Assembly (NCBI RefSeq): GCF_963663645.1
Contig: NZ_OY760503.1
Location: forward strand, 2,175,501-2,239,500
Direction: 5' to 3'
From: an uncultured Trichococcus sp.
GTDB lineage: Bacteria; Bacillota; Bacilli; Lactobacillales; Aerococcaceae
Length of the DNA stretch: 64,000 nucleotides
The translations under genes and the position numbers were made by a program. The notes below the pieces were generated by a model, which was given only the letters and a program-made list of their open reading frames with translations, had not been told where the DNA came from and searched no databases. This document shows, piece after piece, positions 1 through 6,198 of this stretch (positions are counted from its first letter, which is position 1; the number at the start of each line of letters is the position of its first letter).

Positions 1-177
1 GTGGTGGATACGCAAATGTACGGGTTCTCCCGTGAAGTCGATTATGCCGTTAAATTGGGAATCATCTCGAAAGAAGAGGGGCACAAGATATTGAGCGATT
101 TGGAGGCTTCTTTGAACGCCATGTACACGAACTATTTTGATCAATCGAAAAACGATTCCGCCGACAAAGGGGTTTAG
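1..177 (+). CDS. ylaN: YlaN family protein (UPF0358), C-terminal part only
   Basis: The window opens inside this gene; 58 codons and a TAG stop are visible. The segment containing DTQMYGFSREVDYAVKLG followed by a helical EEGHKILSDLEASLNAMY stretch matches the C-terminal half of the small YlaN family (about 90-100 residues in full). YlaN is a small cytosolic protein reported in staphylococci and bacilli to be linked to iron homeostasis and Fur; that role is family knowledge and is not visible here. The position directly before ftsW is the same as in Bacillus, which supports the call. Eight bases separate its stop from ftsW, so the two are probably co-transcribed. Confidence 0.85.
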   Translation: MVDTQMYGFSREVDYAVKLGIISKEEGHKILSDLEASLNAMYTNYFDQSKNDSADKGV

Positions 178-185
178 TTGTCTAC

Positions 186-1355
186 ATGATTAAAAATGCA
201 ATCAAGAAAAAATTCTCCTATATGGATTGGCGTCTTCTGATCCCATACATCATCCTGTCGGGCTTCGGGATACTGATGGTCTACAGTTCCAGCAGTTATC
301 GCGCCATGACGGATTACAACAATTCGGAACATTTTTTTTATAAGCAAATCATTTTCGCTTCATTGGGGTTACTGGGGGCGTTGATCGCGTCTTTTCTGTC
401 CAAGCGACTGTTCAAAAATGATAAATTGTTGACGTATGTTTTGTTTGGCCTTTTCGCTGTATTGGCTTACCTGCTGCTATGGCCCGGTACCGCAACGAAA
501 GGGGCACGCGGCTGGATCTACTTTGGAACAATCGGGTTCCAACCTGCAGAGTTCATGAAATTGAATCTGATCCTTTACTTGTCCTGGTTCATTTCCAAAC
601 ACCAGTCCCGCATAAATGATAATTTTTATGAAATGGTGAAGAAACCGATCGCGATAACAGCCGCGGCGGTGGTAATGGTGTTTTTGCAGCCCGATCTCGG
701 TGGGGCAGCCATCATTGCCTTCATCTGTCTGGTCATGTTCCTTCACAGCGGCATCAAAGTCAAATATGGCGTAATGACGTTTGGGGCAATCGGGGCGGTT
801 TACGGTCTGATCATCGTCATGGTGAAAACATTCGGGAGCAGCATCCCGTTCTTCCATTCCTATCAGATGGAACGGATCACATCATTCATCGATCCTTTTG
901 CCGACATACAGGATTCCGGTTACCAAGTGGTGAATTCGTACTACGCTTTAAGCAGGGGAGGCCTTTTCGGTGTAGGCATCGGTGAAAGCATCCAGAAGTC
1001 CGGCTATTTGCCGGAACCCCACACCGATTTCATATTGTCCATCGTTGGGGAAGAACTGGGCTTGATGGGTGTTGCATTCGTTTTGGTGCTGTTTTTCTAT
1101 ATGGTTTATCGTATTTTTAAAAATGCCATCAAAATTAAAGATCCGTTTGCCCAACTGGTCTGCATCGGAATCGGCACGATGTTCCTGGTTCAGGGAGTCA
1201 TCAATGTTGGGGGTGCAACCGGCCTGATGCCATTGACCGGAGTCACTTTTCCGTTCGTCAGCTACGGAGGATCCAGCCTGTTGGTATCCGCCGTTTCGAT
1301 CGGACTGGTCAACAATATGTACATCAACGATCAGATTTCCAAACAGCCAAAATAA
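186..1355 (+). CDS. ftsW: FtsW-type peptidoglycan glycosyltransferase (SEDS family)
   Basis: This 389-aa polytopic membrane protein of the SEDS family polymerises glycan strands from lipid II at the division septum, working with a class B PBP. The sequence shows about ten hydrophobic segments and the family motifs KGARGWI and QPAEFMKL (residues about 101-125). The large extracellular loop and its exit carry the SGYQVVNSYYALSRGG and EPHTDFILSIVGEELG blocks, followed by the C-terminal PFVSYGGSSLL signature. Length is normal for FtsW. The start is the ATG eight bases after the ylaN stop, with a weak AAAGGGG ribosome site inside the end of ylaN. FtsW is preferred over RodA or SpoVE because of the ylaN neighbourhood. 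A strong hairpin terminator follows immediately. Confidence 0.9.
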   Translation: MIKNAIKKKFSYMDWRLLIPYIILSGFGILMVYSSSSYRAMTDYNNSEHFFYKQIIFASLGLLGALIASFLSKRLFKNDKLLTYVLFGLFAVLAYLLLWPGTATKGARGWIYFGTIGFQPAEFMKLNLILYLSWFISKHQSRINDNFYEMVKKPIAITAAAVVMVFLQPDLGGAAIIAFICLVMFLHSGIKVKYGVMTFGAIGAVYGLIIVMVKTFGSSIPFFHSYQMERITSFIDPFADIQDSGYQVVNSYYALSRGGLFGVGIGESIQKSGYLPEPHTDFILSIVGEELGLMGVAFVLVLFFYMVYRIFKNAIKIKDPFAQLVCIGIGTMFLVQGVINVGGATGLMPLTGVTFPFVSYGGSSLLVSAVSIGLVNNMYINDQISKQPK

Positions 1356-1363
1356 GTAAGAAA

Positions 1364-1417
1364 GGGGCTGTATAAAACCAGAATAGTACTTTCTGGTTTT
1401 ATACAGCCCCTTCTATT
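1364..1417 (+). terminator. Strong intrinsic terminator after ftsW
   Basis: A perfect 20-bp inverted repeat (arms 1364-1383 and 1391-1410, beginning GGGGCTGTATAAAACC) with a 7-nt loop is followed by a T-rich stretch. It lies nine bases after the ftsW stop. The stem is unusually long and perfect for a simple terminator, and it could work in both directions because an A-rich run precedes it. Confidence 0.85.
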
Positions 1418-1443
1418 TGGGAAATGAATGAATGCTCAGAAAT

Positions 1444-1599
1444 AACCCGCCAAAAGCGGTTAGGCGGGGAAAATCAATTCAAATCACAGTCAGAAAACCC
1501 GCTTAACCCACCTTGGCGGGGAAAAACGTCCACGGACAACACGAGACTCCCCGTCAAAATCATTTTGGCGGGGAATCTCGCACACAAACATAAACGCGA
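1444..1599. repeat. Three degenerate 52-bp tandem units, each with a GC-rich hairpin
   Basis: Three units begin at 1444, 1496 and 1548. Each starts with a CCCGC or CCCGT arm and has a GGCGGGGAA arm 17-19 bases later (GGCGGGG at 1463, 1515 and 1567, exactly 52 apart). A tail poor in G follows. The first arm pairs with the second in every unit; the third unit extends to a 17-bp stem (1543-1579) with only G-U type mismatches. The tails differ between units. No gene with a ribosome site is seen here, so the 390-bp gap between ftsW and the next gene appears to be structured non-coding DNA. Confidence 0.7.
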
Positions 1600-1678
1600 A
1601 CCCCAGACCAGACAATCATACCAACAAACCACAAAGAAGAAGCTGGCGGAAAGCTTTTCGCATCGGACAAAAATAGAG

Positions 1679-1684
1679 TATAAT
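1679..1684 (+). promoter_or_regulatory. -10 box (TATAAT) before the YlbC-like gene
   Basis: A consensus TATAAT lies 62 bases before the start codon of the secreted CAP-like protein gene. No convincing -35 box is seen at 17 bp (TTTCGC at 1656). This is the only credible promoter between the ftsW terminator and the gene. Confidence 0.5.
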
Positions 1685-1746
1685 AGTATTTATCATGGCG
1701 TTCTTTGCCATCTTGCAACGTTCGGAAATCACAAGGAGGGGTAGGT

Positions 1747-2775
1747 ATGAAATTTTCCATCAAAGTAGTGTCGTTGTTCATCTTGTTCAGTTTCATAGCC
1801 TATGCACTCCCTCTCTATGTGGACAACGGGGAACGGACCACGCCGCCCGCAAGCGTCGTGAACAACGAGCAAACTCCGATTGATGAAAATAAGGGTTATC
1901 CTTTGCCTGTGACGGGTTATGAATCCTACATAGGCCAATCCATTGGCGCCTACACGGCTAAGCATGGCGAGCCGATACGCGTTGGTGAAGCCTATGGAGG
2001 AAGTGAATGGTGGATATTCGGAACCAATGCTGCCGACTACATCCAAATAGGCGTCAAGGATGATATCATCCGTTCCCTATATATTTTGGGTAACAAAATC
2101 GAGACAGGCATGTACACAATCGGCATGACAAAGGAGAACGTACTTGATGAGGCTTATCTGGCACGGGATTTTCAAGTAACTGCCGGCGATACGCCGTATG
2201 AGCTGGCTTTATCGAAAAAACAAAAAGAACGGACGCCATTGATCCAGTTCGAGAATGACAGCTTTGTGATTTTGCTGTTTGATGAGGTGACGAAAACGGT
2301 GTATGGGATGTACTTCCTTTCGAATGAGGCGTTGCTGGATTTGGAATATTATTCCGTCGTCTCGGAGGAATCCTATGAAGCCAATCGTGACGACTGGGGA
2401 AGAAGTGTTGCTGCGGATGAGGAAAATGTCCAACAAATCAAAAGCATATTGGGCATATTGCGGGAACGCCGGGGTTTGTCGATGTTCCAGGAATCCGAAG
2501 AGCTGGGTACAGCAGCGGGCGACCTTATGCCGAACGAAGCGGACATCAATGATTTTACGGCAGCCTTCACTTTGTCGGATCAACGCATTGAGAAAAAATT
2601 AGCGGAAGTTGCCCCCGGTACGCGTACGGCCTTTGTTTTTGCTGACGACTGCTACAGTGTTCCTACTCTCTACCTGAAGCTGCTGCAAGAGGATAACGCC
2701 ATTTTTGATGACTATCTGACGCGCTACGCCGTTGCGGGCAATGAGCATTACCAATTGATCCTTTTAGGCGAATAG
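1747..2775 (+). CDS. YlbC-like exported protein with CAP-associated and degenerate CAP domains
   Basis: A 342-aa protein with an N-terminal hydrophobic anchor or signal segment (KVVSLFILFSFIAYALPL, residues about 5-22) and no lipobox Cys. Residues about 58-205 (IGQSIGAYTAKHGEPIR...WWIFG...YIQIGV) resemble the CAP-associated N-terminal domain of Bacillus YlbC. The C-terminal 120 residues align in layout with a CAP/SCP domain (LGILRERRGLSMFQ, ending in YQLILLG). The paired His and Glu residues of active-site CAP domains are not seen, so it is probably non-catalytic. The ATG at 1747 is chosen because of the strong AAGGAGGGG site at 1733. An upstream in-frame ATG at 1705 lacks such a site. Position before ylbF-ylbG-rsmD-coaD matches the Bacillus ylb cluster. 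The molecular role of this family is not established. Confidence 0.75.
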   Translation: MKFSIKVVSLFILFSFIAYALPLYVDNGERTTPPASVVNNEQTPIDENKGYPLPVTGYESYIGQSIGAYTAKHGEPIRVGEAYGGSEWWIFGTNAADYIQIGVKDDIIRSLYILGNKIETGMYTIGMTKENVLDEAYLARDFQVTAGDTPYELALSKKQKERTPLIQFENDSFVILLFDEVTKTVYGMYFLSNEALLDLEYYSVVSEESYEANRDDWGRSVAADEENVQQIKSILGILRERRGLSMFQESEELGTAAGDLMPNEADINDFTAAFTLSDQRIEKKLAEVAPGTRTAFVFADDCYSVPTLYLKLLQEDNAIFDDYLTRYAVAGNEHYQLILLGE

Positions 2776-2797
2776 GGTGCGCACCCATAAAAAACGG

Positions 2798-2826
2798 TTG
2801 AGTCGCCCTTTGTTTCAAGCTATACT
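2798..2826 (+). promoter_or_regulatory. Promoter for ylbF-ylbG-rsmD-coaD
   Basis: TTGAGT (2798-2803) and TATACT (2821-2826) are separated by 17 bp, 40 bases before the ylbF start. A perfect 12-bp GC palindrome, GGGTGCGCACCC (2775-2786), lies just upstream at the end of the previous gene. It has no T-run and may instead bind a protein. Confidence 0.65.
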
Positions 2827-2865
2827 ACAAAGTAGACACCATCAACACAAGAGGCAGGGGAAAAT

Positions 2866-3309
2866 ATGATCATCAATGAAGAGTACTTTGCGTTGGAAGA
2901 CCAAACCTTCCGGCTTGTGGAAGCAATCTGCAGCGGAGAAGCTATGTTATCTTATAAGGGAGCAAAGCGCCTTCTGGCACAAAATGAAGAAGCCAACGCT
3001 AAGATACGGGCATTCAATGAAGCGAAAGAGGCATACGAGAGGGTCGAAGCCTACGCTGACTTTGCACCGGATTATGCGGAAATCAAACAGCGCGTTTACC
3101 AGACGAAGAGGTTGATGGACTTGGATGAATCCGTCTATCGCTTTCGGACAGCGGAACGTGAACTACAGTTGCTTTTGGACAAGGTTTCCGAGCGGTTGGC
3201 GCATGCCATTTCACCGAATATATTGGTTTCTGCAGGGGACCCATTTTTTCAATCAGGGGAATCAAACATGCCTGCAGCTTGTCAGATACATATTTCCAGT
3301 AGGGGGTAA
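2866..3309 (+). CDS. ylbF: YlbF family regulator (RNase Y partner)
   Basis: This 147-aa, mostly helical protein matches the YlbF/YmcA family: the core AKRLLAQNEEANAKIRAFNEAKEAYERVEAYADFAPDYAEIKQR is typical. In Bacillus, YlbF (RicF) forms a complex with YmcA and YaaT that binds RNase Y and tunes mRNA maturation, competence and biofilm formation. That role is inferred here. The last 30 residues, after the helical core, are unlike a helix and poorly conserved. A GAGGCAGGGG site precedes the ATG. The stop is followed after four bases by ylbG, which suggests translational coupling. Confidence 0.85.
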   Translation: MIINEEYFALEDQTFRLVEAICSGEAMLSYKGAKRLLAQNEEANAKIRAFNEAKEAYERVEAYADFAPDYAEIKQRVYQTKRLMDLDESVYRFRTAERELQLLLDKVSERLAHAISPNILVSAGDPFFQSGESNMPAACQIHISSRG

Positions 3310-3313
3310 ACAT

Positions 3314-3634
3314 ATGAGTTTAGAAGTGACCAAAAGGCAGGGCATCGTCGTCTGGGTCTATACCTTGAGACAGATCAAAAATTTGAAAAGATACGGTTAT
3401 ATCCATTATGTTTCCAACAGAATGAAGTATGTCTTATTGTACGTCGACCAAGAAGAGGCACAGGCTACGGCAGAAAAATTGAACAGTCTGCATTTTGTCA
3501 GGAAAGTGGAATTGTCGCATCGTCCTGAAATCGACATGACCCTGAAGAATGCTCTTCCTGACAGGAAAGACCGCAGTAATCCTGAAGCGGAATACAACGT
3601 GTCCGCTTTTGAAACGAAGACTTATTCTTTTTAG
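3314..3634 (+). CDS. ylbG: YlbG family protein (DUF2129/UPF0298)
   Basis: A 106-aa cytosolic protein. The first 80 residues (RQGIVVWVYTLRQIKNLKRYGYIHYVSNRMKYVLLYVDQ) match the small YlbG family, whose function is unknown; the usual length is 85-95 residues, so the tail here is slightly long. It starts four bases after ylbF at the ATG preceded by AGGGGGT. Its gene always sits with ylbF and rsmD in bacilli, and the same order holds here. Confidence 0.85.
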   Translation: MSLEVTKRQGIVVWVYTLRQIKNLKRYGYIHYVSNRMKYVLLYVDQEEAQATAEKLNSLHFVRKVELSHRPEIDMTLKNALPDRKDRSNPEAEYNVSAFETKTYSF

Positions 3635-3677
3635 AATATGTACCGCAATAAAAATATGTGTTTGTAGGTGAGGACAG

Positions 3678-4244
3678 ATGCGAGTCATCGCAGGAGAATA
3701 CAAAGGACGCAGATTGAAAAGCGTTCCTGGGAGCAATACACGCCCAACGACGGACAAGGTCAAAGAATCCTTGTTCAATATCATCGGTCCGTTCTTTGAT
3801 GGCGGAATCAGCCTGGATATGTTTGCAGGCAGCGGTGGCTTATCGATCGAAGCGGTTTCCCGAGGGATCGATAGAGCGGTGTTGTTCGAAAAGAACCGAA
3901 AAGCGCTTGATACCATAAAGGAAAACATCGCAATCACGAAGGAAGCTGAGAAATTCAGCGTTTATGCAGGGGATGCGCGAAAAAATCTTCGTGTCTTCGC
4001 CGCAGAAAATCCGAACACGCAATTTGCTTTGGTCTTTCTTGATCCGCCTTATGCTGAAGAAAAGACAGTCGCTGACATCACTGAAATGATCGCCTTGCAG
4101 CTGGTCAATGAAGAAACCGTATTTGTCTGTGAGATGGCAAAGGAAAACACGTTGCCTGAACAGATCGGCCCATACGGAAAATGGAAGCGTGCCGTTTATG
4201 GGACTATCGCTATCGAAATGTTCGACTACTATCAGGAAGGTTGA
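3678..4244 (+). CDS. rsmD: 16S rRNA (guanine966-N2)-methyltransferase RsmD
   Basis: This 188-aa enzyme transfers a methyl group from S-adenosylmethionine to N2 of G966 of 16S rRNA. Recognised by the N-terminus MRVIAGEYKGRRL, the RPTTDKVKESLFNI block, the SAM-binding LDMFAGSGGLSIEAVSRG (residues about 47-64) and the catalytic DPPY motif (about 121-124). Length is typical. A GTGAGGACAG ribosome site precedes the ATG. It is followed after four bases by coaD, the same pairing as in most Firmicutes. Confidence 0.95.
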   Translation: MRVIAGEYKGRRLKSVPGSNTRPTTDKVKESLFNIIGPFFDGGISLDMFAGSGGLSIEAVSRGIDRAVLFEKNRKALDTIKENIAITKEAEKFSVYAGDARKNLRVFAAENPNTQFALVFLDPPYAEEKTVADITEMIALQLVNEETVFVCEMAKENTLPEQIGPYGKWKRAVYGTIAIEMFDYYQEG

Positions 4245-4248
4245 TCCC

Positions 4249-4764
4249 ATGAAAAAAACAGCGCTATTTGCGGGGAGTTTCGACCCTTTGACGAACGGGC
4301 ACATCGATACGATTGCCCGGGCGGCCATTGTTTTCGACGAAATCGTTGTTGCAGTGTCGACCAACACATCCAAGCAATCTTTATTTGACGGTGAGCAAAG
4401 GATCCAATTGGTTGCCGAAGCTTTGCGTGATTTTCCGCAAGTCCAAGTCATCCGCCATACCGGTGGGCTTACGATCGAAATGGCAAAGGATGTCGGCGCC
4501 TGCGCACTTTTGCGCGGGGTCCGGAACGTAAAGGATTTCGAGTATGAACACAGCATCGCCTCGATGAACAAGCTGCAGGCCCCAGACCTTGAAACGGTGA
4601 TCCTGTTTTCTTCGGAAAATTATCGTTACCTCAGTTCCAGCCTGATCAAAGAAGTCGCGATGTTCGGCGGGGATGTATCCACTTTGGTGCCGGCCAACAT
4701 CAACGCCGCTATCCTTCAGAAATTCAAGGACAGCGCGTTCAAAGGGAAAAAAATATCGGAATGA
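4249..4764 (+). CDS. coaD: Phosphopantetheine adenylyltransferase CoaD
   Basis: This 171-aa cytosolic enzyme makes dephospho-CoA from 4'-phosphopantetheine and ATP, the fourth step of CoA synthesis. It shows the nucleotidyltransferase motif GSFDPLTNGHIDTI at the N-terminus, LLRGVRNVKDFEYE (about 86-99) and the ATP-binding YLSSSLIKEVA motif (about 124-134). The start at 4249 is preceded by AGGAAGG at the end of rsmD. An in-frame ATG much further upstream would give a non-homologous extension and is rejected. A terminator follows the gene. Confidence 0.95.
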   Translation: MKKTALFAGSFDPLTNGHIDTIARAAIVFDEIVVAVSTNTSKQSLFDGEQRIQLVAEALRDFPQVQVIRHTGGLTIEMAKDVGACALLRGVRNVKDFEYEHSIASMNKLQAPDLETVILFSSENYRYLSSSLIKEVAMFGGDVSTLVPANINAAILQKFKDSAFKGKKISE

Positions 4765-4781
4765 ACCAAATATTTGCATAA

Positions 4782-4821
4782 GGTTGGGAGAGGAGCCGCG
4801 GGTTCCTGTCCCAACCTTTTT
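4782..4821 (+). terminator. Intrinsic terminator after coaD
   Basis: GGTTGGGA (4782-4789) pairs with TCCCAACC (4809-4816), with an inner AGGA/TCCT pair, and is followed by a run of T. It closes the ylb-rsmD-coaD unit. Confidence 0.85.
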
Positions 4822-4912
4822 AGCTTGACCTTTTGGGAAAATCATTTCGCACAGCTGAATTTTTATGTGCCTTTCCGCGTATGTTGTCAATGGATGCGAA
4901 AGGAGGGATAGT

Positions 4913-5605
4913 TTGGATGCTATTCGGGAATGGCTTGCTTGCCATAAGCAGGAAGTGATCAGATTTGCCGTTTTGTTTATGGTTCTCGCTGCAAGTCTCT
5001 TTGGCTTAGGCAGATTGATTTACGGCAATACGGCAGAAACAGGCACTGAGGAGTTGTTGCTGGATGAAACCTATCTGGCGGCAAGCTCTGCTGAATCAAA
5101 CCCGTCGTCAGAGCAGCCGGAAGAGGCGGAGCCGATCCGGGAAATCATCATCGTCGACATCAAAGGCGCCGTAAAAAAACCGGGTGTATACCAAGCGGAG
5201 GCTGATATGCGCGTCATCGACATAATTGATTTAGCCGGTGGTTTGGGTGAATCGGCAGATGCCGGCACGGTGAATCTGTCCCAACGCGTGACAGATCAGA
5301 TGGTGATCTATATTCCTGCAGTCGGCGAAGAAGCAGTTCGCCCGATTGCAGCGCCGGAAAACAACCTGACCGAACAAGAAAACGGAAACGAGGAGGCCGG
5401 AACCGAGAAAGTGGACATCAATACGGCAGATGCTGTGTTGCTGCAGACGTTGAATGGGATTGGTGAAAAAAAAGCTGCGCTCATCATCGCGTACCGTGAG
5501 GAGAACGGCTCTTTCCAGACGATCGAGGAAATAATGGAAGTTTCAGGAATCGGTGAAAAAACCTTCGAGGGGTTTAAAGATCTAATCACGGTCGGAGCAA
5601 AATAA
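4913..5605 (+). CDS. comEA: Competence protein ComEA (DNA receptor)
   Basis: A 230-aa membrane-anchored DNA-binding protein of the transformation pathway. A hydrophobic anchor (FAVLFMVLAASLFGLGRLI) sits near residue 20. A linker rich in Ser and Glu leads to an SLBB domain (IIIVDIKGAVKKPGVY, about residues 80-140). The C-terminus has tandem helix-hairpin-helix motifs (VDINTADAVLLQTLNGIG and VSGIGEKTFEGF, about 165-228), which bind double-stranded DNA outside the cell. The start is taken as TTG at 4913 because AGGAGGG lies five bases before it; an upstream ATG at 4865 has no ribosome site. It is followed by comEB and comEC, the usual comE order. Confidence 0.92.
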   Translation: MDAIREWLACHKQEVIRFAVLFMVLAASLFGLGRLIYGNTAETGTEELLLDETYLAASSAESNPSSEQPEEAEPIREIIIVDIKGAVKKPGVYQAEADMRVIDIIDLAGGLGESADAGTVNLSQRVTDQMVIYIPAVGEEAVRPIAAPENNLTEQENGNEEAGTEKVDINTADAVLLQTLNGIGEKKAALIIAYREENGSFQTIEEIMEVSGIGEKTFEGFKDLITVGAK

Positions 5606-5607
5606 AA

Positions 5608-5636
5608 TTGAATCAAGGGAGCGGCTCTTGTATACT
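5608..5636 (+). promoter_or_regulatory. Promoter between comEA and comEB
   Basis: TTGAAT (5608-5613) and TATACT (5631-5636) with a 17-bp spacer start two bases after the comEA stop. This suggests comEB, and perhaps comEC and holA, can be transcribed separately from comEA, which makes sense if comEB has a housekeeping nucleotide role. Confidence 0.65.
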
Positions 5637-5668
5637 TAATTTTATATATGGATGGAGGTTACTACTGC

Positions 5669-6178
5669 ATGGAAAGAATTCCTTGGAATCAATATTTTAT
5701 GGCACAAAGCGTGCTGCTCTCACTGAGGAGCACTTGTAAACGCTTGGAGGTCGGTGCCACAATCGTCAGAGACAAACGCATCATTGCCGGAGGATACAAC
5801 GGGAGTGTTTCCGGCGACGTCCACTGCATCGATGAGGGCTGCTATGTCGTGAATGGGCACTGTGTCCGCACCATCCACGCGGAAATGAATGCGATCCTGC
5901 AGTGCGCCAAGTTCGGCGTACAGACCCAGGATGCAGAAATATATGTGACACATTTCCCTTGCTTGCAATGCACGAAAATGATTTTGCAGGCCGGCATCAA
6001 GAAAATCTATTATTTGGAAGACTATCATAACGACTCCTACGCCGTCCATCTGCTGGATGCGATGGATATTCCGTATGAACAAGTCCCCCTCGATCCGGAT
6101 TATTTTTCTCAATTACTGAAACGAAAAGAACAATCAGATGATGGCTCTGCTGCATGTTGCGGGCATCATGACGACTGA
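5669..6178 (+). CDS. comEB: ComEB, dCMP deaminase family protein
   Basis: A 169-aa zinc-dependent deaminase. The catalytic HAEMNAI motif and PCLQCTKMI Cys pair place it in the deoxycytidylate deaminase family, which makes dUMP for thymidylate synthesis. In Bacillus the gene lies in the comE operon without being needed for DNA uptake. The ATG at 5669 follows GGAGG by ten bases; an earlier in-frame ATG at 5648 lies upstream of that site and is less likely. The C-terminal tail has a Cys-Cys-Gly-His-His-Asp-Asp cluster that might bind metal. Confidence 0.9.
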   Translation: MERIPWNQYFMAQSVLLSLRSTCKRLEVGATIVRDKRIIAGGYNGSVSGDVHCIDEGCYVVNGHCVRTIHAEMNAILQCAKFGVQTQDAEIYVTHFPCLQCTKMILQAGIKKIYYLEDYHNDSYAVHLLDAMDIPYEQVPLDPDYFSQLLKRKEQSDDGSAACCGHHDD

Positions 6179-6198
6179 CCATTAAGGGCTATCTGCTT

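Noticed and set aside
1444-1599. CRISPR array
   Set aside because: The periodic units are too divergent in their repeat part, there are only three, and no cas gene is nearby.
1424-1744. 106-codon ORF over the hairpin array
   Set aside because: No ribosome site, low-complexity basic translation, and it runs across the tandem hairpins into the next gene's ribosome site.
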